64,000 bases of DNA from Muscardinus avellanarius (lineage: Eukaryota; Chordata; Mammalia; Rodentia; Gliridae). The stretch is from positions 156,799,201-156,863,200 of the forward strand of contig OY726557.1 in assembly GCA_963383645.1 (NCBI GenBank). The letters run 5' to 3'. The translations under genes and the position numbers were made by a program. The notes under the pieces were generated by a model. That model made no database searches and was not told the DNA's origin. It saw only the letters and a program-made list of their open reading frames with translations. How positions within the stretch are numbered: position 1 is the stretch's first letter; every line of letters begins with the position of its first letter. Positions 11,990 through 22,806 of this stretch are shown in pieces.

Positions 11990-12210
11990 GTAGCTGTCAT
12001 TATCAAGTCCTTAAAGGGTACTAAGCATTGGATTATCTCCTCTAATTCTTTAGAGATCCCATGAAGTCAGTACTCTCATTGTTCCAATTTTACAGATAAG
12101 GAAATTGAAGCTTACAGAAGTGAATTAACTTCTGCCAGATCACACAACTATTAAGGGTCAGAAATGGGACACAAACCAACATGGGTCAGTCTCAAAAGCT
12201 CATGCTTTTG
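11990..12210 (+). mobile_element. MIR
   Basis: Clear MIR core: TTTTACAGATAAGGAAATTG and GCCAGATCACACAACTATTA, preceded by a TTAT...CTCC...AATTCTTTAGAG part. Confidence 0.8.
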
Positions 12211-12689
12211 TCCTTGTAGGGTTATACAAAGAAGACTTAAAAGTCCTTTGTGTTTTCCCCCTATGTTTGTTAAACTTTTCATTAACAACAACAACATAAA
12301 GCCCTCTTTTCAAAGGAGCAGACTCTTCTTCTGTTGAAATAAAGTGTGGACAGCCAACCACTGCCTCCTCTATATTCTTTCTAACCATGATTTATTCTAC
12401 CACCACTTCCTGTTGTCCTCACACTTCTCTGACTCTGCCTCTTCTACCTGTAATAGGCTCTGTTTCCCTCTTGGATGGACCCAAAGGTTCAACCCTTATC
12501 CTCCTAGCATTTCCTCTTCCACTTGCCCTACAAGACATTCAATTCATGGATCATCATCTATATCCAATTTGTTAGAGACTCTCAAGTATTTATCTCAAAG
12601 TCTGCGTTCTATGGAATGAAATCTTTTGCAAGGCTCATGATAGATTTAGAGTTGAAAGAACTGTAGTCATAGAGTTGTAAATATATCAG

Positions 12690-12889
12690 AGGAGCCAGGC
12701 ATGGTGGAACATACCTGTAATCCCAGGATTTGTGAGACTGACCCAGGAGAACATTAGGTTTGAGCATAGCCTCAGCAGCATAGCTAGACTCTCAGCAACC
12801 TACTGAGACCTTGATCCAAAATATAAAAATGAAAATAAGGATGGGGGTGTAGCTTAGAGGTAGAACACATCTGGGTTTAATCCCCAATA

Positions 12890-12936
<47 letters not shown>

Positions 12937-12946
12937 AACACACACA
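12690..12946 (+). mobile_element. B1-dID SINE with (CA)n tail
   Basis: AGCCAGGCATGGTGGAACAT to CCCCAATAATA, then about 27 CA units (12892-12946) replacing the A tail. Confidence 0.87.
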
Positions 12947-13179
12947 TCAGAGGATGGTTCCATAAACTGCTCAGAGGATGTAATCCAGAGATAGCTTTAA
13001 TTATTTTGAACAAACTGGTGAGGAGGATCTGTCCACCCTGTCTTCTCCCTAACACATTCCCTTCTGTCTGACTGCTCCTCAGTGTTTTCTGCATCATCCA
13101 AAGTACAGTGATGAGGAAGTAGGATTCTTCCATAAGACAGAATTGGCTTCAATCCTTCCTGTCCACTAACAGATAGATG

Positions 13180-13325
13180 ATCTCTCTGAGCATGGGTCTC
13201 TCATCTACAAACCTGGGATAATGAAACCAGTTCTTGGTCATTGTTTTGTTGAGAGGAGTGAGTGAGATAAATCATGTAAAGCACGGAGCACAATGACTAG
13301 CCCATAATAAGCCTCAGTGCATGGT
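13180..13325 (+). mobile_element. MIR (3' half)
   Basis: TCTCATCTACAAACCTGGGAT, AGTGAGATAAATCATGTAAA, GCACAATGACTAGCCCATAAT in the order of MIR. Confidence 0.75.
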
Positions 13326-13654
13326 CATCCTTAGGATTATTTTGTATTCCTTTGCTTTTGAGCAAGATAGTGGGGCAGCTAGTGAACTCTGTAGCACCAA
13401 AGATTACTAAAGCAAGGCCAAGTTTTCTACATCTCCAGATTTTGGAATGGTGGCTTTTTTCTTTTTTCTTCTTCTTTTTGGCTCAGCAGATAACGAAAAT
13501 ATGAGATTAAAAGGGAAGAAAATTTACATAAATTGTGAAACTACCATGACCACTCATCAGGCATTAGGAGAATTATTTTACTGATTTATTTCTTGTAAAC
13601 TCACATAGTCCAGCTAGGAGATGAGAGTTGGATTTTATTGCTCCCATGCATTTA

Positions 13655-13815
13655 TTTTTTCTCAAAGTGCATATCCTGGACCAATGGATATGCATCAAAA
13701 TACCCTGAGCAGATATCCTAACATGTAGTCTCTATCTCTGAGGCAAGGCCAGGACATCTGCATTATAACCAGCTTCACAGATGATTTTCATCAAAGTGTG
13801 GGAATCTTTGATTTT
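13655..13815 (+). mobile_element. MER5-like DNA transposon remnant
   Basis: CTCAAAGTGCATATCCTGGACC at one end and AGATGATTTTCATCAAAGTGTG at the other resemble the ends of MER5A. The middle is diverged. Confidence 0.45.
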
Positions 13816-14348
13816 GTGCTTAAATTATATAATTAAAATTTGATTCCATAATTTCTAATATTTATGCATACAAGCATTTTCTTCCTCACTCAGGTGATAA
13901 ATTCTCTAAGGCCAAGACAATGTTTTCTAGTCTTCTAGTAACCTCATTAATATACAGCTCAATCTCAAATACATCATTGAGAATTAATGAGAATACTTTA
14001 GTAGGTTTAGCATTCTGCCCTGGAGAGTCCTGATCTGTGAATGCCTAAAGACTGGTAGAGTCCTCAAGTTTGAATGGCATTTCATCAATATTCAATATTA
14101 TGTGATATGTGATATACATTTTTAACCAATACTTTCTCATTCCCAGTGGATTGGTTATTATTTTGCTGGGTAACTCTGCGATCCCTGAATTACTGACTAG
14201 GAAGTGAGATTATCAAGTGCCTTAGAAGTGAAATCCTTTCCAAGTTTCAGAGTGTTTGCAAAACAGAAATGCACAGCTCTTTCTGCTTTCATATCACAGA
14301 ATGGGAAAGCCAAAATGCCTTTTGTCAAAAATGGTTATTCAACTTTTA

Positions 14349-14760
14349 TTTTTTTCTATATTTTATTTTATTTTTTTATTAATTTATTTTTTAAATTGGT
14401 GCATTGTAGTCATATATCAATCACATTGGAGTACAAGACTTGAGAGGATATACAAGCACACATCATCCAATTAGCCCTCCTCCAGCCCCCATCCCATTCC
14501 CTCCCCCTCCCTCCATCCCACACTTCTTTGGTGATTTACTTTGATACATTTGTTTATGTACCTCCTGCGTTTTAAAGAGGCTTCGTCCTCCAGTATTACA
14601 TACCCTCTGATTGGTCACATTAGTTGCTTCACTATAGGGCCCTTTCTATAGCTCAACCTCTTCCTGTTGCCCTTTTCCTCCTAGTTATTGCTGATTAAGA
14701 GAAGCGTCTGATTTATATTTTCTGCGATATTTCTCTGTGCATTCTGCGTTGCAAGTACCG
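14349..14760 (-). mobile_element. L1-like 3' region of the composite element
   Basis: On the minus strand it contains TAATTGGATGATGTGTGCTT, then a short unique part, ATGCACCAATTT and an A-rich tail. The same sequence recurs, degraded, at 4057-4250, 7497-7640 and 40640-40873, so it is a common 3' end in this genome, most likely of the resident L1 family. Confidence 0.7.
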
Positions 14761-16150
14761 ATCCCACTCTTGATGGTCCCAGTAGTGGCCTGGCTACACA
14801 GTGGACTGATCCAGACCTCGCTGGCTCAAGCAGCGGCCTTGCCTCATGGGAGGCCCCAGTTCTGGTCTTGCTGGCCCCTGCACTGGTCTAACCCCTAAGC
14901 TGGCTTTGGTCCTGGCCTTGGAGGCCACAGGAGTGAACTTGCCTCAAGCCAGGCTCCGATGCTGGCCATTGGCCCCTGCACCAGCCTAACCCCTTGGCAG
15001 GATTCCAATCCCGGCTTCGGAGGCCCCAGCACCGGCCTAGCCTCACGGCAGGCTCCAATGCCGGCCTCGTTGGCCCCAGCACCGGCCTAACCCCTCGGCA
15101 GGTTCCGTTCCTGGCCTAGGAGGCCCCAGCACTGGCCAAGTCTCATGGCAGGCTCCGATGCCAACCTCGCTGGCCCCAGCACCGGTCTAGCCCTTTGGCA
15201 GGTTGTTATCCTGGCCTCGGAGGCCCCAGTACTGGCCTTGCCTCACGGCAGGCTCTTATCCCGGCCTCGGAGGTCCCAGTACCGGCCTTGCCTCATGGCA
15301 GGCTCCAATGCCGGCCTCGCTAGCCCCAGCACCGGCCTAACCCCTCAGCAGGCTCCGATCCTGGCCTCGGAGGCTCCAGCACCGGCCATGCCTCACGGCA
15401 GGCTCCGATGCCAGCCTCGCTGGTCCCAGCACCAGCCTAACGCCTCGGCAGGCTCTTATCCCGGCCTCGGAGGCCCCAGCACCGGCCTTGCCTCACGGCA
15501 GGCTGTGATGCTGGCCTCACTGGCTCCAGCACCGGCCTAACCCCTCAGCAGGTTCTTATCCCGGCCTCAGAGGCCCCAGCACCGGCCTTGCCTCACGGCA
15601 GGCTCCGATGCCGGCCTCGCTGGCCCCAGCACCGGCCTAACCCCTCAGCAGGCTCTTATCCTGACCTCAGAGGCCCCAACACCGGCCTTGCCTCACGGCA
15701 GGCTGTGATGCCGGCCTCGCTGGCCCCAGCACCGGCCTAACCCCTCAGCAGGCTCCGGTCCCATCTCGGAGGCCCCAGCACCGGCCTTGCCTCACGGCAG
15801 GCTCCGATGCCGGCCTCGCTGACCCCAGCACCGGCCTAACCCCTCGGCAGGCTCTTATCCTGGCCTCGGAGGCCCCAGTACCGGCCTTGCCGCACGGCAG
15901 GCTTCGATGCCGGCCTCGCTGGCCCCAGCACCGGCCTAACCCCTCAGCAGATTCCAGACCCAACCTCGGAGGCCCCAGCACAAGCCTTGCCTCATGGCAG
16001 GCTCCAATGCTGGCCTTGCTGGCCCCAGCATCGGTCTAACCCCTCGGCAGGTTCCAATCCCGGCCACGGAGGCCTCAGTAGTGGCCTTGCCTCACAGCAA
16101 GCTCCGATGTCGGCCACTGGCCCCGGCGCCCGCCTAACTCCTCAACAGGT
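14760..16150 (-). repeat. VNTR of 50-bp units in a 100-bp higher-order pattern
   Basis: About 28 units of 50 bp in two alternating types. On the + strand, type A carries GATGCCGGCCTCGCTGGCCC and ends CTAACCCCTC; type B carries TATCCCGGCCTCGGAGGCCC and ends CTTGCCTCAC. The landmark GATGCCGGCC recurs at 15607, 15707, 15806 and 15906, so the A+B dimer is about 100 bp. The array is GC-rich and CpG-rich; open frames running through it are by-products of the repeat. Confidence 0.9.
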
Positions 16151-16620
16151 TCCAATCACTGTCTCTGTGGTTATTATTTCAAAGGTTCCAGGTGTAATGT
16201 ATCAGATCTCTGCATCCCCTGAGTATTGGCCACTGGCATTGCCACTGCCTCCACCATTTCAAATCCTTCCCAGGCTCTTTTTCCACTCTGAATGTTGTCC
16301 AGTGTTCCTAAGCATGCGTGATGGTAGCATTCGACATTTGGTGTAATTTCTCCAAACAAATAAAGTTGGTAGGATCTGGTTTCTGCTTCTCCTGAATACA
16401 AGTCTCCACTACCATCACGGAGAACTCTTTCAACACCGCATTTCTCCTTGGTCTCTGCTAAACTCTCTCCTTATATGTGATGTCTGAGATTCTTAACAAT
16501 ATAGAGAAATAGCAGTCCTCTTTCACGGTGAATTTTTCCATAAGTTCCAGTGCATTTAGATAAGTTTTGTCTGCATCTCCAGTGTCCTGGCATCCATAAT
16601 GGCTTTCTTACCTCCTCTCC
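16150..16620 (-). other. Unidentified gene-like segment inside the composite element
   Basis: Non-repetitive, near 42% GC sequence between the 5' monomers and the VNTR. On the minus strand an open frame from about 16440 to its stop at 16174 reads ...R-S-Y-Q-L-Y-L-F-G-E-I-T-P-N-V-E-C-Y-H-H and ends ...S-D-T-L-H-L-E-P-L-K. It has protein-like composition, but upstream it hits a TAA, and a second frame looks equally protein-like, suggesting an old frameshift. A GGAG/GTAAGA donor-like site lies near 16605 on the minus strand. I do not recognise the source; capture of a cellular or retroelement fragment is possible. Confidence 0.45.
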
Positions 16621-16644
16621 GATATTTTTCTTTTTCTTTTTCTG

Positions 16645-16823
16645 TTCTGGGCCCGGTTTCTCCAGGGGTCTGGCGTGCTACTCGCAGTTCGGCCCGGGGC
16701 CCAGAGTCTCGCGACCCGGGCCCGGCTGGCGTGCCCCACGCGCGACCCCCGCCCAGAACCCAGCGTCTTACTGGGCCAGGTTTCTCCAGGGGTCTGGCAT
16801 GCTACGCGCAGCTCAGCCCGGGC
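16645..16823 (-). repeat. 5' GC-rich tandem monomers of the composite element
   Basis: Two copies of a segment containing GTTTCTCCAGGGGTCTGGC, starting at 16649 and 16773, are 124 bp apart; the outer one is truncated at the element's 5' end. CpG density is high against an AT-rich intron. Tandem GC-rich 5' monomers with a truncated outermost copy are the layout of rodent L1 promoters, so promoter function is inferred. Confidence 0.65.
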
Positions 16824-17261
16824 TTATTCAACTTTTAAATGCACGATTTGAAGCCTCATTTTCATTACATGACCAACAACAATACTTGCTAACTTTAGGG
16901 AGAGGGAAGAAATTGTGATCCTATGAGGTGTTTGTCTCTGAAAGATCAAGATATTTGCTGCGTGTTCTTATGGTAGTTTTCTTTGGGGTTTCACAAACAA
17001 CTCCTGGAATGTGGAGGCTCTACCCTCAGAGCCTCATGGGAGCCTCGCCAGTGACCTAATGCCATTAACCTACCTGCTCTGGTTGCTGCAACATGCAGTT
17101 ATTTTGTCTACATTTCAAAAGCAGCTCTCCAATCTCCAAACCATTAACCATGTTTGATCTTCAATGTGATGAAAAATGTTTGGAATCTAAGCTTATGATC
17201 TTTGTGCTACATTTTTCTCCTTTTAATTCATGGTAGCTTCTCCCTCCTTTCTCTCCTTTAG

Positions 17262-17465
17262 GATCAACACGCTGTGGTAGGCCAGAACCCAGGCCCCAGT
17301 CCAAGTCCCAACCCCTGCTCAAATCCAAACACTGGAAGTGGTTACATGAGCTCCCAGCAATCACTGTTGAATCAGCAATTGATGGGGAAGAAACAGACTC
17401 TACAGAGGCAGATCATGGAGCAGAAACAGCAACTTCTCCTCCAGCAGCAGATGCTGGTTGACACG
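17262..17465 (+). CDS. MAML2: MAML2 coding exon 3, glutamine-rich segment
   Basis: Mastermind-like 2 is a nuclear co-activator that joins the ICN-CSL (Notch intracellular domain-RBPJ) complex through its N-terminus and recruits p300/CBP through its C-terminal part. This exon lies in the C-terminal part. It is 204 nt (68 codons, phase 0 at both ends) and opens with D-Q-H-A-V-V-G-Q. A Pro/Ser/Asn-rich stretch follows, then the Q-rich run from S-Q-Q-S-L-L-N-Q-Q through L-L-L-Q-Q-Q-M-L, which I recognise as MAML2 rather than MAML1 or MAML3. The acceptor AG is at 17260-17261 after a pyrimidine tract, and the donor GTAACA starts at 17466. Read-through past the donor gives unrelated residues and a stop at about 17576, which supports the splice site. 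The next exon continues in frame with E-K-I-A-P-Q-D-Q. Exons 1 and 2, with the Notch-binding domain, lie left of the window. Confidence 0.93.
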
Positions 17466-17956
17466 GTAACATTTTCTCCTACCTTCTCCTGCACACACTT
17501 GTTGGCCCAACAGAGGGAGGTCATTCTTTTTCACTTGTATTTACTTTCCTTTTCTCTGTGCCTACTTATGTGGTAACAACAAGGCTGTCTTAGCTATAAG
17601 AGAGGATAACTCTATACATTTAAAGTATTGCAGAGGGAAAAAAAACTTAACTCAGCAGTGGCTGCACACCTGGAATGCACAGCCCCTCAGCTCACTAGCC
17701 CTGCCCAGCCCAGGAATGTCTAAAATGACCAACATGGGCATTTCAATCAAGCAAAGGAAACCAGTGTTGGTTCCCTAGCCCCAAGGGGCAAAAATAGTGA
17801 ACTGAATTTTAATCAACTCAAATCCAAACTTATCTTAGAGATAAATGCATTTTTAAAAACAGTTTTAAAAGCCAACATGGAATTTCAAAACTAAGATTTG
17901 GCTTCTAAAACAAAACCTCTCAGAATGGAGAATATTTTTTAAGAAAATTAAAAATA

Positions 17957-18212
17957 TCTCGGCATCGTGGTACATGCCTGTAATTCCAGCAGTTGGGAGG
18001 TTGAGACAGGAGGATTTCTGTCTCGAGGCCAATCTCAGCAATGTAGCAAGACCCTTGAGAATTTAGCAAGATACTATTTTATAATAAATACATATAAAAT
18101 ATATAATAATAATTGCAATAATATATAATTATAATTATATTTTTATAATAATATATTTGGGTTGGCTCAGAGGTAGAATAACCCTAGGGTCTGTCCCCAG
18201 TACCAAAATGAA
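17957..18212 (+). mobile_element. Diverged B1-dID SINE with an AT-rich inner expansion
   Basis: A left arm from 17957 and a right arm near 18160-18212 (GGTTGGCTCAGAGGTAGAAT). The linker has grown into a TAATA-rich stretch of about 85 bp. Confidence 0.75.
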
Positions 18213-18265
18213 AAAATATTCATATTTTCACCCATATTTTTGTGGTCTTTTAAGAAAGGCAAGAT

Positions 18266-18489
18266 CACCAGGTGTGGTGGCTGACACTTGTAATCGCCGC
18301 ACTTGGGAGGCTGAGACAGGATGATCACACAGGTTCGAAGCAAGCCTCAGCTACTTAGTGAGGCTCTCAGCAACTTTGTGAGACCCTGTTTCCAAACACA
18401 ACATAAAATATACTCTGGGAATATAGCCCGGAGGTAGAAAGCCTCTGGGTTCCACCCCCAGTACCAAAAAAAAAAAAAAAAAAAAAAAA
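18266..18489 (+). mobile_element. B1-dID SINE
   Basis: ACCAGGTGTGGTGGCTGACA to CCACCCCCAGTACC with an A tail of about 23 bases; AAGGCAAG lies on both sides. Confidence 0.88.
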
Positions 18490-18754
18490 GGCAAGCTTGT
18501 GTTTTACAAATATTGCGCAAGCAAGAACCCTTCTTCAGTCTTTATCTGTTTACCCTTTTATATTCTCAGATAAAGTTCTATAAAACAACTTATCTCTCCC
18601 TGCCTCCTAAAACCACAGCCCCATCTCTCATACTTTTAATCTCTGCTTTCAAATTATTTGGCCAAATGAAATAAGAAAAGGACAAAGTTAAACATCTCCA
18701 TGTTAAAGGGATAAAGTTAAATATCTCCAAGTGACAGAAAAAGAGAAAAATAAG

Positions 18755-18845
18755 AGCTGGGGTATAGCTCAGTGGCAGAGCACTTGTCCAGCATGTGTGA
18801 GACCCTCAGTTCCATCTTTAGCATCACAAAAAAAGGGAGAAAAAT
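18755..18845 (+). mobile_element. Stand-alone ID-type SINE
   Basis: GAGCTGGGGTATAGCTCAGTGGCAG...AGCACTTGTCCAGCATGTG, with a tRNA-Ala-like A box and B box and an A-rich end. It has no B1-like arm, unlike the others. Confidence 0.8.
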
Positions 18846-19012
18846 AGAATAATATTCAGGGAGCTTTGTAAGATGAATCAGAAATGTGGGGTGCTATAAA
18901 TGCTATTATTATTCAGTAAACATTAACTTACAATGAAGATACAGCCATAAAGATGAAATACTTACTTTCTCTCTCTGTTCCCTAAAGGAGCCTAGAACTC
19001 ACTGGGGTAGCT

Positions 19013-19161
19013 GTCTGAAACAGTGGTTCACACCTGTAATCCCAGTACTTGAGAGACTGATTTGAGGCCAGTGTAGTACTTTAGTGAGACCCTGATTCAA
19101 AATAAAAAATAAAAAGGTATGGGGGTATGGCTCAAAAATAGAACCTCCCTGGGTTCAATCC

Positions 19162-19213
<52 letters not shown>
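19013..19213 (+). mobile_element. B1-dID SINE with (CA)n tail
   Basis: Partly deleted left arm, then AATCCCTAGTAACACACACA and about 22 CA units. Confidence 0.8.
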
Positions 19214-19239
19214 CAAATGCAATACATGCGATTAAACCC

Positions 19240-19780
19240 TATGCTGTGAGAACTATTAGAAAGGTTGCAGAGAAAAAGTTCAATCTACTGACGATATGAA
19301 GTCACAGTGGAAAGTGGGCGGAAGAGGAAGTGGTTGTTCCAGGCCACAGAACCAGCATATTCAAAGACCCAGACACCAGAAAGGACACTACATAATAACT
19401 TCGCATAGAATGTGTACAAGGAGAGGAAGTGATGAGCAAGGAGGCAAGGGGTGAGAGACCAGAGGATAGAACTTGATAAATGAGAAATTATATTCTCTGA
19501 AAAGCAATGGAGAGGATTTTACAGACTTAAGGAAGTTTTATATTCAAATTGCATTATAGTAAAAGCATAGTCACAGTAAAAGAAAATATGAGAGAAACAT
19601 AAAATTCAACCTTGGAAGACTGCAAATTGTCTCCCAGAAAAGGTAAAATTTGACTTTTGACTTTGAGAGACGGCAACATCCTAACAGAAAGAGTAGGTGA
19701 GGTCTACCATTCTAGGTGGAGGGTGGACCAAAGACCAAAAGGCGCAGCCTGGCTGAGTATTTGTTGGTTAGTTTGAGGTT
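19240..19780 (+). mobile_element. L2-like stretch
   Basis: GGGCGGAAGAGGAAGTGGTT, CCAGGCCACAGAACCAGCAT and a repeated pattern of CTGAGAA/GAGGTGAGG groups resemble L2; it may include two pieces. No coding sequence remains. Confidence 0.35.
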
Positions 19781-20659
19781 GTATTATGAAATATTTAACA
19801 CATAATAAAAAGTATAAATAATATGAAAGTCACATGTATTTTTTAAAGAAATGACAAGTAGCATAAATTGAGAGTCCAAAATATGTCAAGAGAAATAGTG
19901 AGAAATTCATTTATTTTATCTTGAGTAAGGAATCATGAGAAATAAGTTTACGAATGACCTTGAGTACTGCCTTGATGTAAAAGGTAGAGGAAAGGCACTG
20001 ACTGGATCACAAAGCGATACAACTGGTTTCTTCTGCAAATCATGGTTTTGGAAACTTCAGCCCTCCCACCTATTCCCTCCTCTTACTTTTCTTTTATTCT
20101 TATAAATTAAATACTTAGAAACAGGGGCAGCAGAAGAGAAAAGTACGCAATCTAAAACTGACGTACTGGGTACACTTTTCTCATTCCCATCAGTGCTACT
20201 TATTTAATGACACACAACAGTTGAATTTCTGGCATTTCAGCTCTGATTAAAAGGCAAGAAAGTGGTAGCATACACATCCCATGAGGTTCCTGTTCTGGCA
20301 CTGGCCTGAGTCTAAATGGGCCTTTGAGTCACACTGGGACAGGTGCAGAGGGCAGGGGCATAAGCTGTGAGAGATGAATAAGAATGAGGCTATACTTTGT
20401 GTGATTTTTTATAAGCCATTCACATTTTCTTTGTTTGGATGCCATTGAGGGTGCCTGTGCTTTTTAGCATATCCAGGAAGAAACAGTCTTTGATACCACT
20501 TTACATTAGCATATGCTTTTGTAGTCCTTTGCAGTCAGTTGGCAAGGCTAGATAGGCACCTGAATTGAGACATTTTCTCATGAAACGCTGGTATCCTTCT
20601 TCTCTATTATTCTCCCACCAATGAAGCACAAAGAAGTGAGTAGTATTTATTACAATGAA

Positions 20660-20825
20660 CATCATCATTACCAACACGTATTGCACCTACTGTGTGCCAG
20701 ACACCATGCTGAGTTTTAACAGAATTAAGGGATTGATCCTTACAATAGCGGTATAAGGAAGATCATATAATTATCCAGATCTTACATTTTTACAAATGGG
20801 GAAACTAAAGCAAGGCAGATCCATA
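20660..20825 (+). mobile_element. MIR
   Basis: CCTACTGTGTGCCAGACACC and ACATTTTTACAAATGGGGAA are MIR landmarks. Confidence 0.8.
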
Positions 20826-22806
20826 CTACAGCAAATGATTTATACACTGGTTTTTCACATATAAGGTATTGTGTTCTGAGAAATAAATTGACTTCATGTT
20901 CAACCAAAGTGATTTCAGGGATGGCCTGTGGGTTTGCACTTACATAGCATGGGAATGTCATTTTCTGGCAAAATATAGCTGTCTCCATTTAGTACTGGAG
21001 TCTAAGCTTTGCTACTCTTCAGCATAAAGTTATAGTGTGATGATTCTGTTATATCCATATGCAAAGCCATTAGATCTGACTCACTCGTGAAAAGTTTTAA
21101 AAACTCAGATTTCCAGATATATGTATATATGTTATCTCTTTGAACAATAACAAACCTTTGCAGAGATAAAAGACCAATAATTAGCTTAAGATACATAAAA
21201 CGTAACCCCATGTTTGAAATCTTATCTCTGAAGAGCCTAATTAATATATACACCACACATGCACACGCACGCACAGACATACATCTGTCATCTTCAGTGT
21301 AAATGATAGAAACACCTAATTATGTAGGAGACATGCTTTTTGGGAAAGAGAAATTTTCAGAAAATTCCATGGTTGTCTGAAAATTCGAAACTGTCAGTTT
21401 ACACAATAGTTTATAACAGGGATGGTGTACATTGCCACTTTTGGGTTCATGGAACATCTTAAGCCATTGTTTAAACATTTAGGGTTTGGGAAAAACCAAA
21501 AAAAAAAAAACTTCACTATTTTTTTCCCTTAATTTATAAACCCATGTTTAAAAGAAATGTAATCCATATGTTTCTGATTCACTTACACTTAGCTCATCAG
21601 AATTGTGTTTTATGTGAATGACTTGATGTCTAAAAAAGCTGTCTTTTAAGTTTTTTTCTTAGAAACAAGAAATAAATTTGGGTTGTTGTTGTTTTAAGGC
21701 TTTTCCTTGCTTTTTAGTAGAGTTATTCTACTCGGAAGGTTTGAATTTGATGCAAAACTGAGAAACACATGGTATAAGTGAGTTTGAAGTTAGGCAGGGG
21801 ACATTTGGTTTCCAGCTAATCCACTTTTATTACAAGGTTTTCTTTTCTACTTATTGGCTTTTCAATAATTATAGTGTTCTGTCTCTACCTATGTCAATTA
21901 TTTTTACCTTTGAAAATGGAGGTTGCTTTGGAGTACATATAAAATTGCATTAAAACAATTCCAAAATATTTCTGATCCATACTAAGGAAGAAAAAATGTA
22001 GTCCTGATGTTTAGAACTTATATGACATTCTTAGCCATGTCATTTTGTTCTATGTTGCACATAAACAGTCCTATAAATATCAACCTCAGACAAGGTTACT
22101 CTGATACCATGATAAAGTGAGACAAAATAAAGCCACTTCATAATTTTGTCTAAAAACAGATACATGACTACTGTTTGACCTCAAAATGTCAAATATCTCC
22201 CTCCATTTCTAAATGAATGATAACTATACTAAATCAACTTTCTGACACCTTCCAATCTAGAAAGAAATCTCCACTTCCCTAGGTTCTCCCTAAATCACAG
22301 AAAGTCGACTGACTGTGGCAGGTTCTTTCTAATATGCTGTCCCACTGAGACACCCTGTGGTTCCCCAGAATGTGCATTCTCTCTTGCTGCAGTGACAATA
22401 AACCCAGTAGGTATATTCCTGATGGTCTCTGGCTAAAGGCATTGATACTATTACAATTAAATCTCTATGTCCTCTCTTACCTCCCAAACTCACTTGACCT
22501 ATAGATCTGAAGATGGCTAGTTCCAGAAGAAAGAAAAGAAGGGAGCTTGGGGACAGTTTGTGCTTCTTAGAATGGGGCACTGAGAAACAGTAGCAAAGAG
22601 CCCTTAGATTGTATGGCAGGAAAGATCCTGAGTTTACTGAAGTTGAAAAGATTTGTCTCTGATTTTGCACTACTAAATAAGATCATGATTTGTAACCCAG
22701 GATTGAAAATTTGTTCTTATATTCTCACTTTTTGGACTAGCACATACAATTTATAAGTGAAAAAAGCATAGATACAATTTAATACATTTTCATTTGTGTT
22801 TTCAAG

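Larger units (their letters stand above)
14335..16837 (-). mobile_element. VNTR-containing composite retrotransposon with 14-bp TSD
   Basis: Read on the minus strand, it starts at about 16823 with GC-rich tandem monomers, continues through an unidentified gene-like segment (about 16620-16150) and a VNTR (about 16150-14760), and ends in an L1-like 3' region (about 14760-14400) with an A-rich tail (T-rich at 14349-14395). The 14-bp duplication TTATTCAACTTTTA flanks it at 14335-14348 and 16824-16837. On the minus strand the site reads ATTT/AAAAG, the L1 endonuclease preference. Overall design resembles primate SVA/LAVA (5' module, VNTR, retroelement 3' module) but the modules are unrelated. The 3' part matches other squirrel L1-tail fragments in this window. 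Confidence 0.82.
17466..22806 (+). other. MAML2: MAML2 intron 3
   Basis: A 5.3-kb intron with GT at 17466 and AG at 22805-22806. It contains several B1-dID SINEs between 17.95 and 19.2 kb, an L2-like stretch near 19.2-19.8 kb and a MIR near 20.7 kb. I see no gene or recognisable repeat from 20.9 kb to the next exon; that part is ordinary AT-rich intron. Confidence 0.85.

Noticed and set aside
15145..15540. Open frames in the VNTR that look like Ala/Gly/Pro-rich proteins (also 39334-40052)
   Set aside because: A 50-bp unit cycles through the three frames, so any stop-free unit gives long open runs. There is no start context or conserved product.
14760..16150. CRISPR-like regular repeat
   Set aside because: Units are contiguous tandem repeats without unique spacers, in a vertebrate genome and inside a retrotransposon.
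17466..17576. Extension of MAML2 exon 3 to the stop at 17576
   Set aside because: The residues after 17465 bear no resemblance to MAML2. A GT donor is present there and the next exon joins in phase, so this is intron read-through.
18755..18845. A possible tRNA-Ala gene
   Set aside because: A- and B-box-like parts are present, but the cloverleaf is broken and an A-rich tail follows; it is an ID-type SINE.
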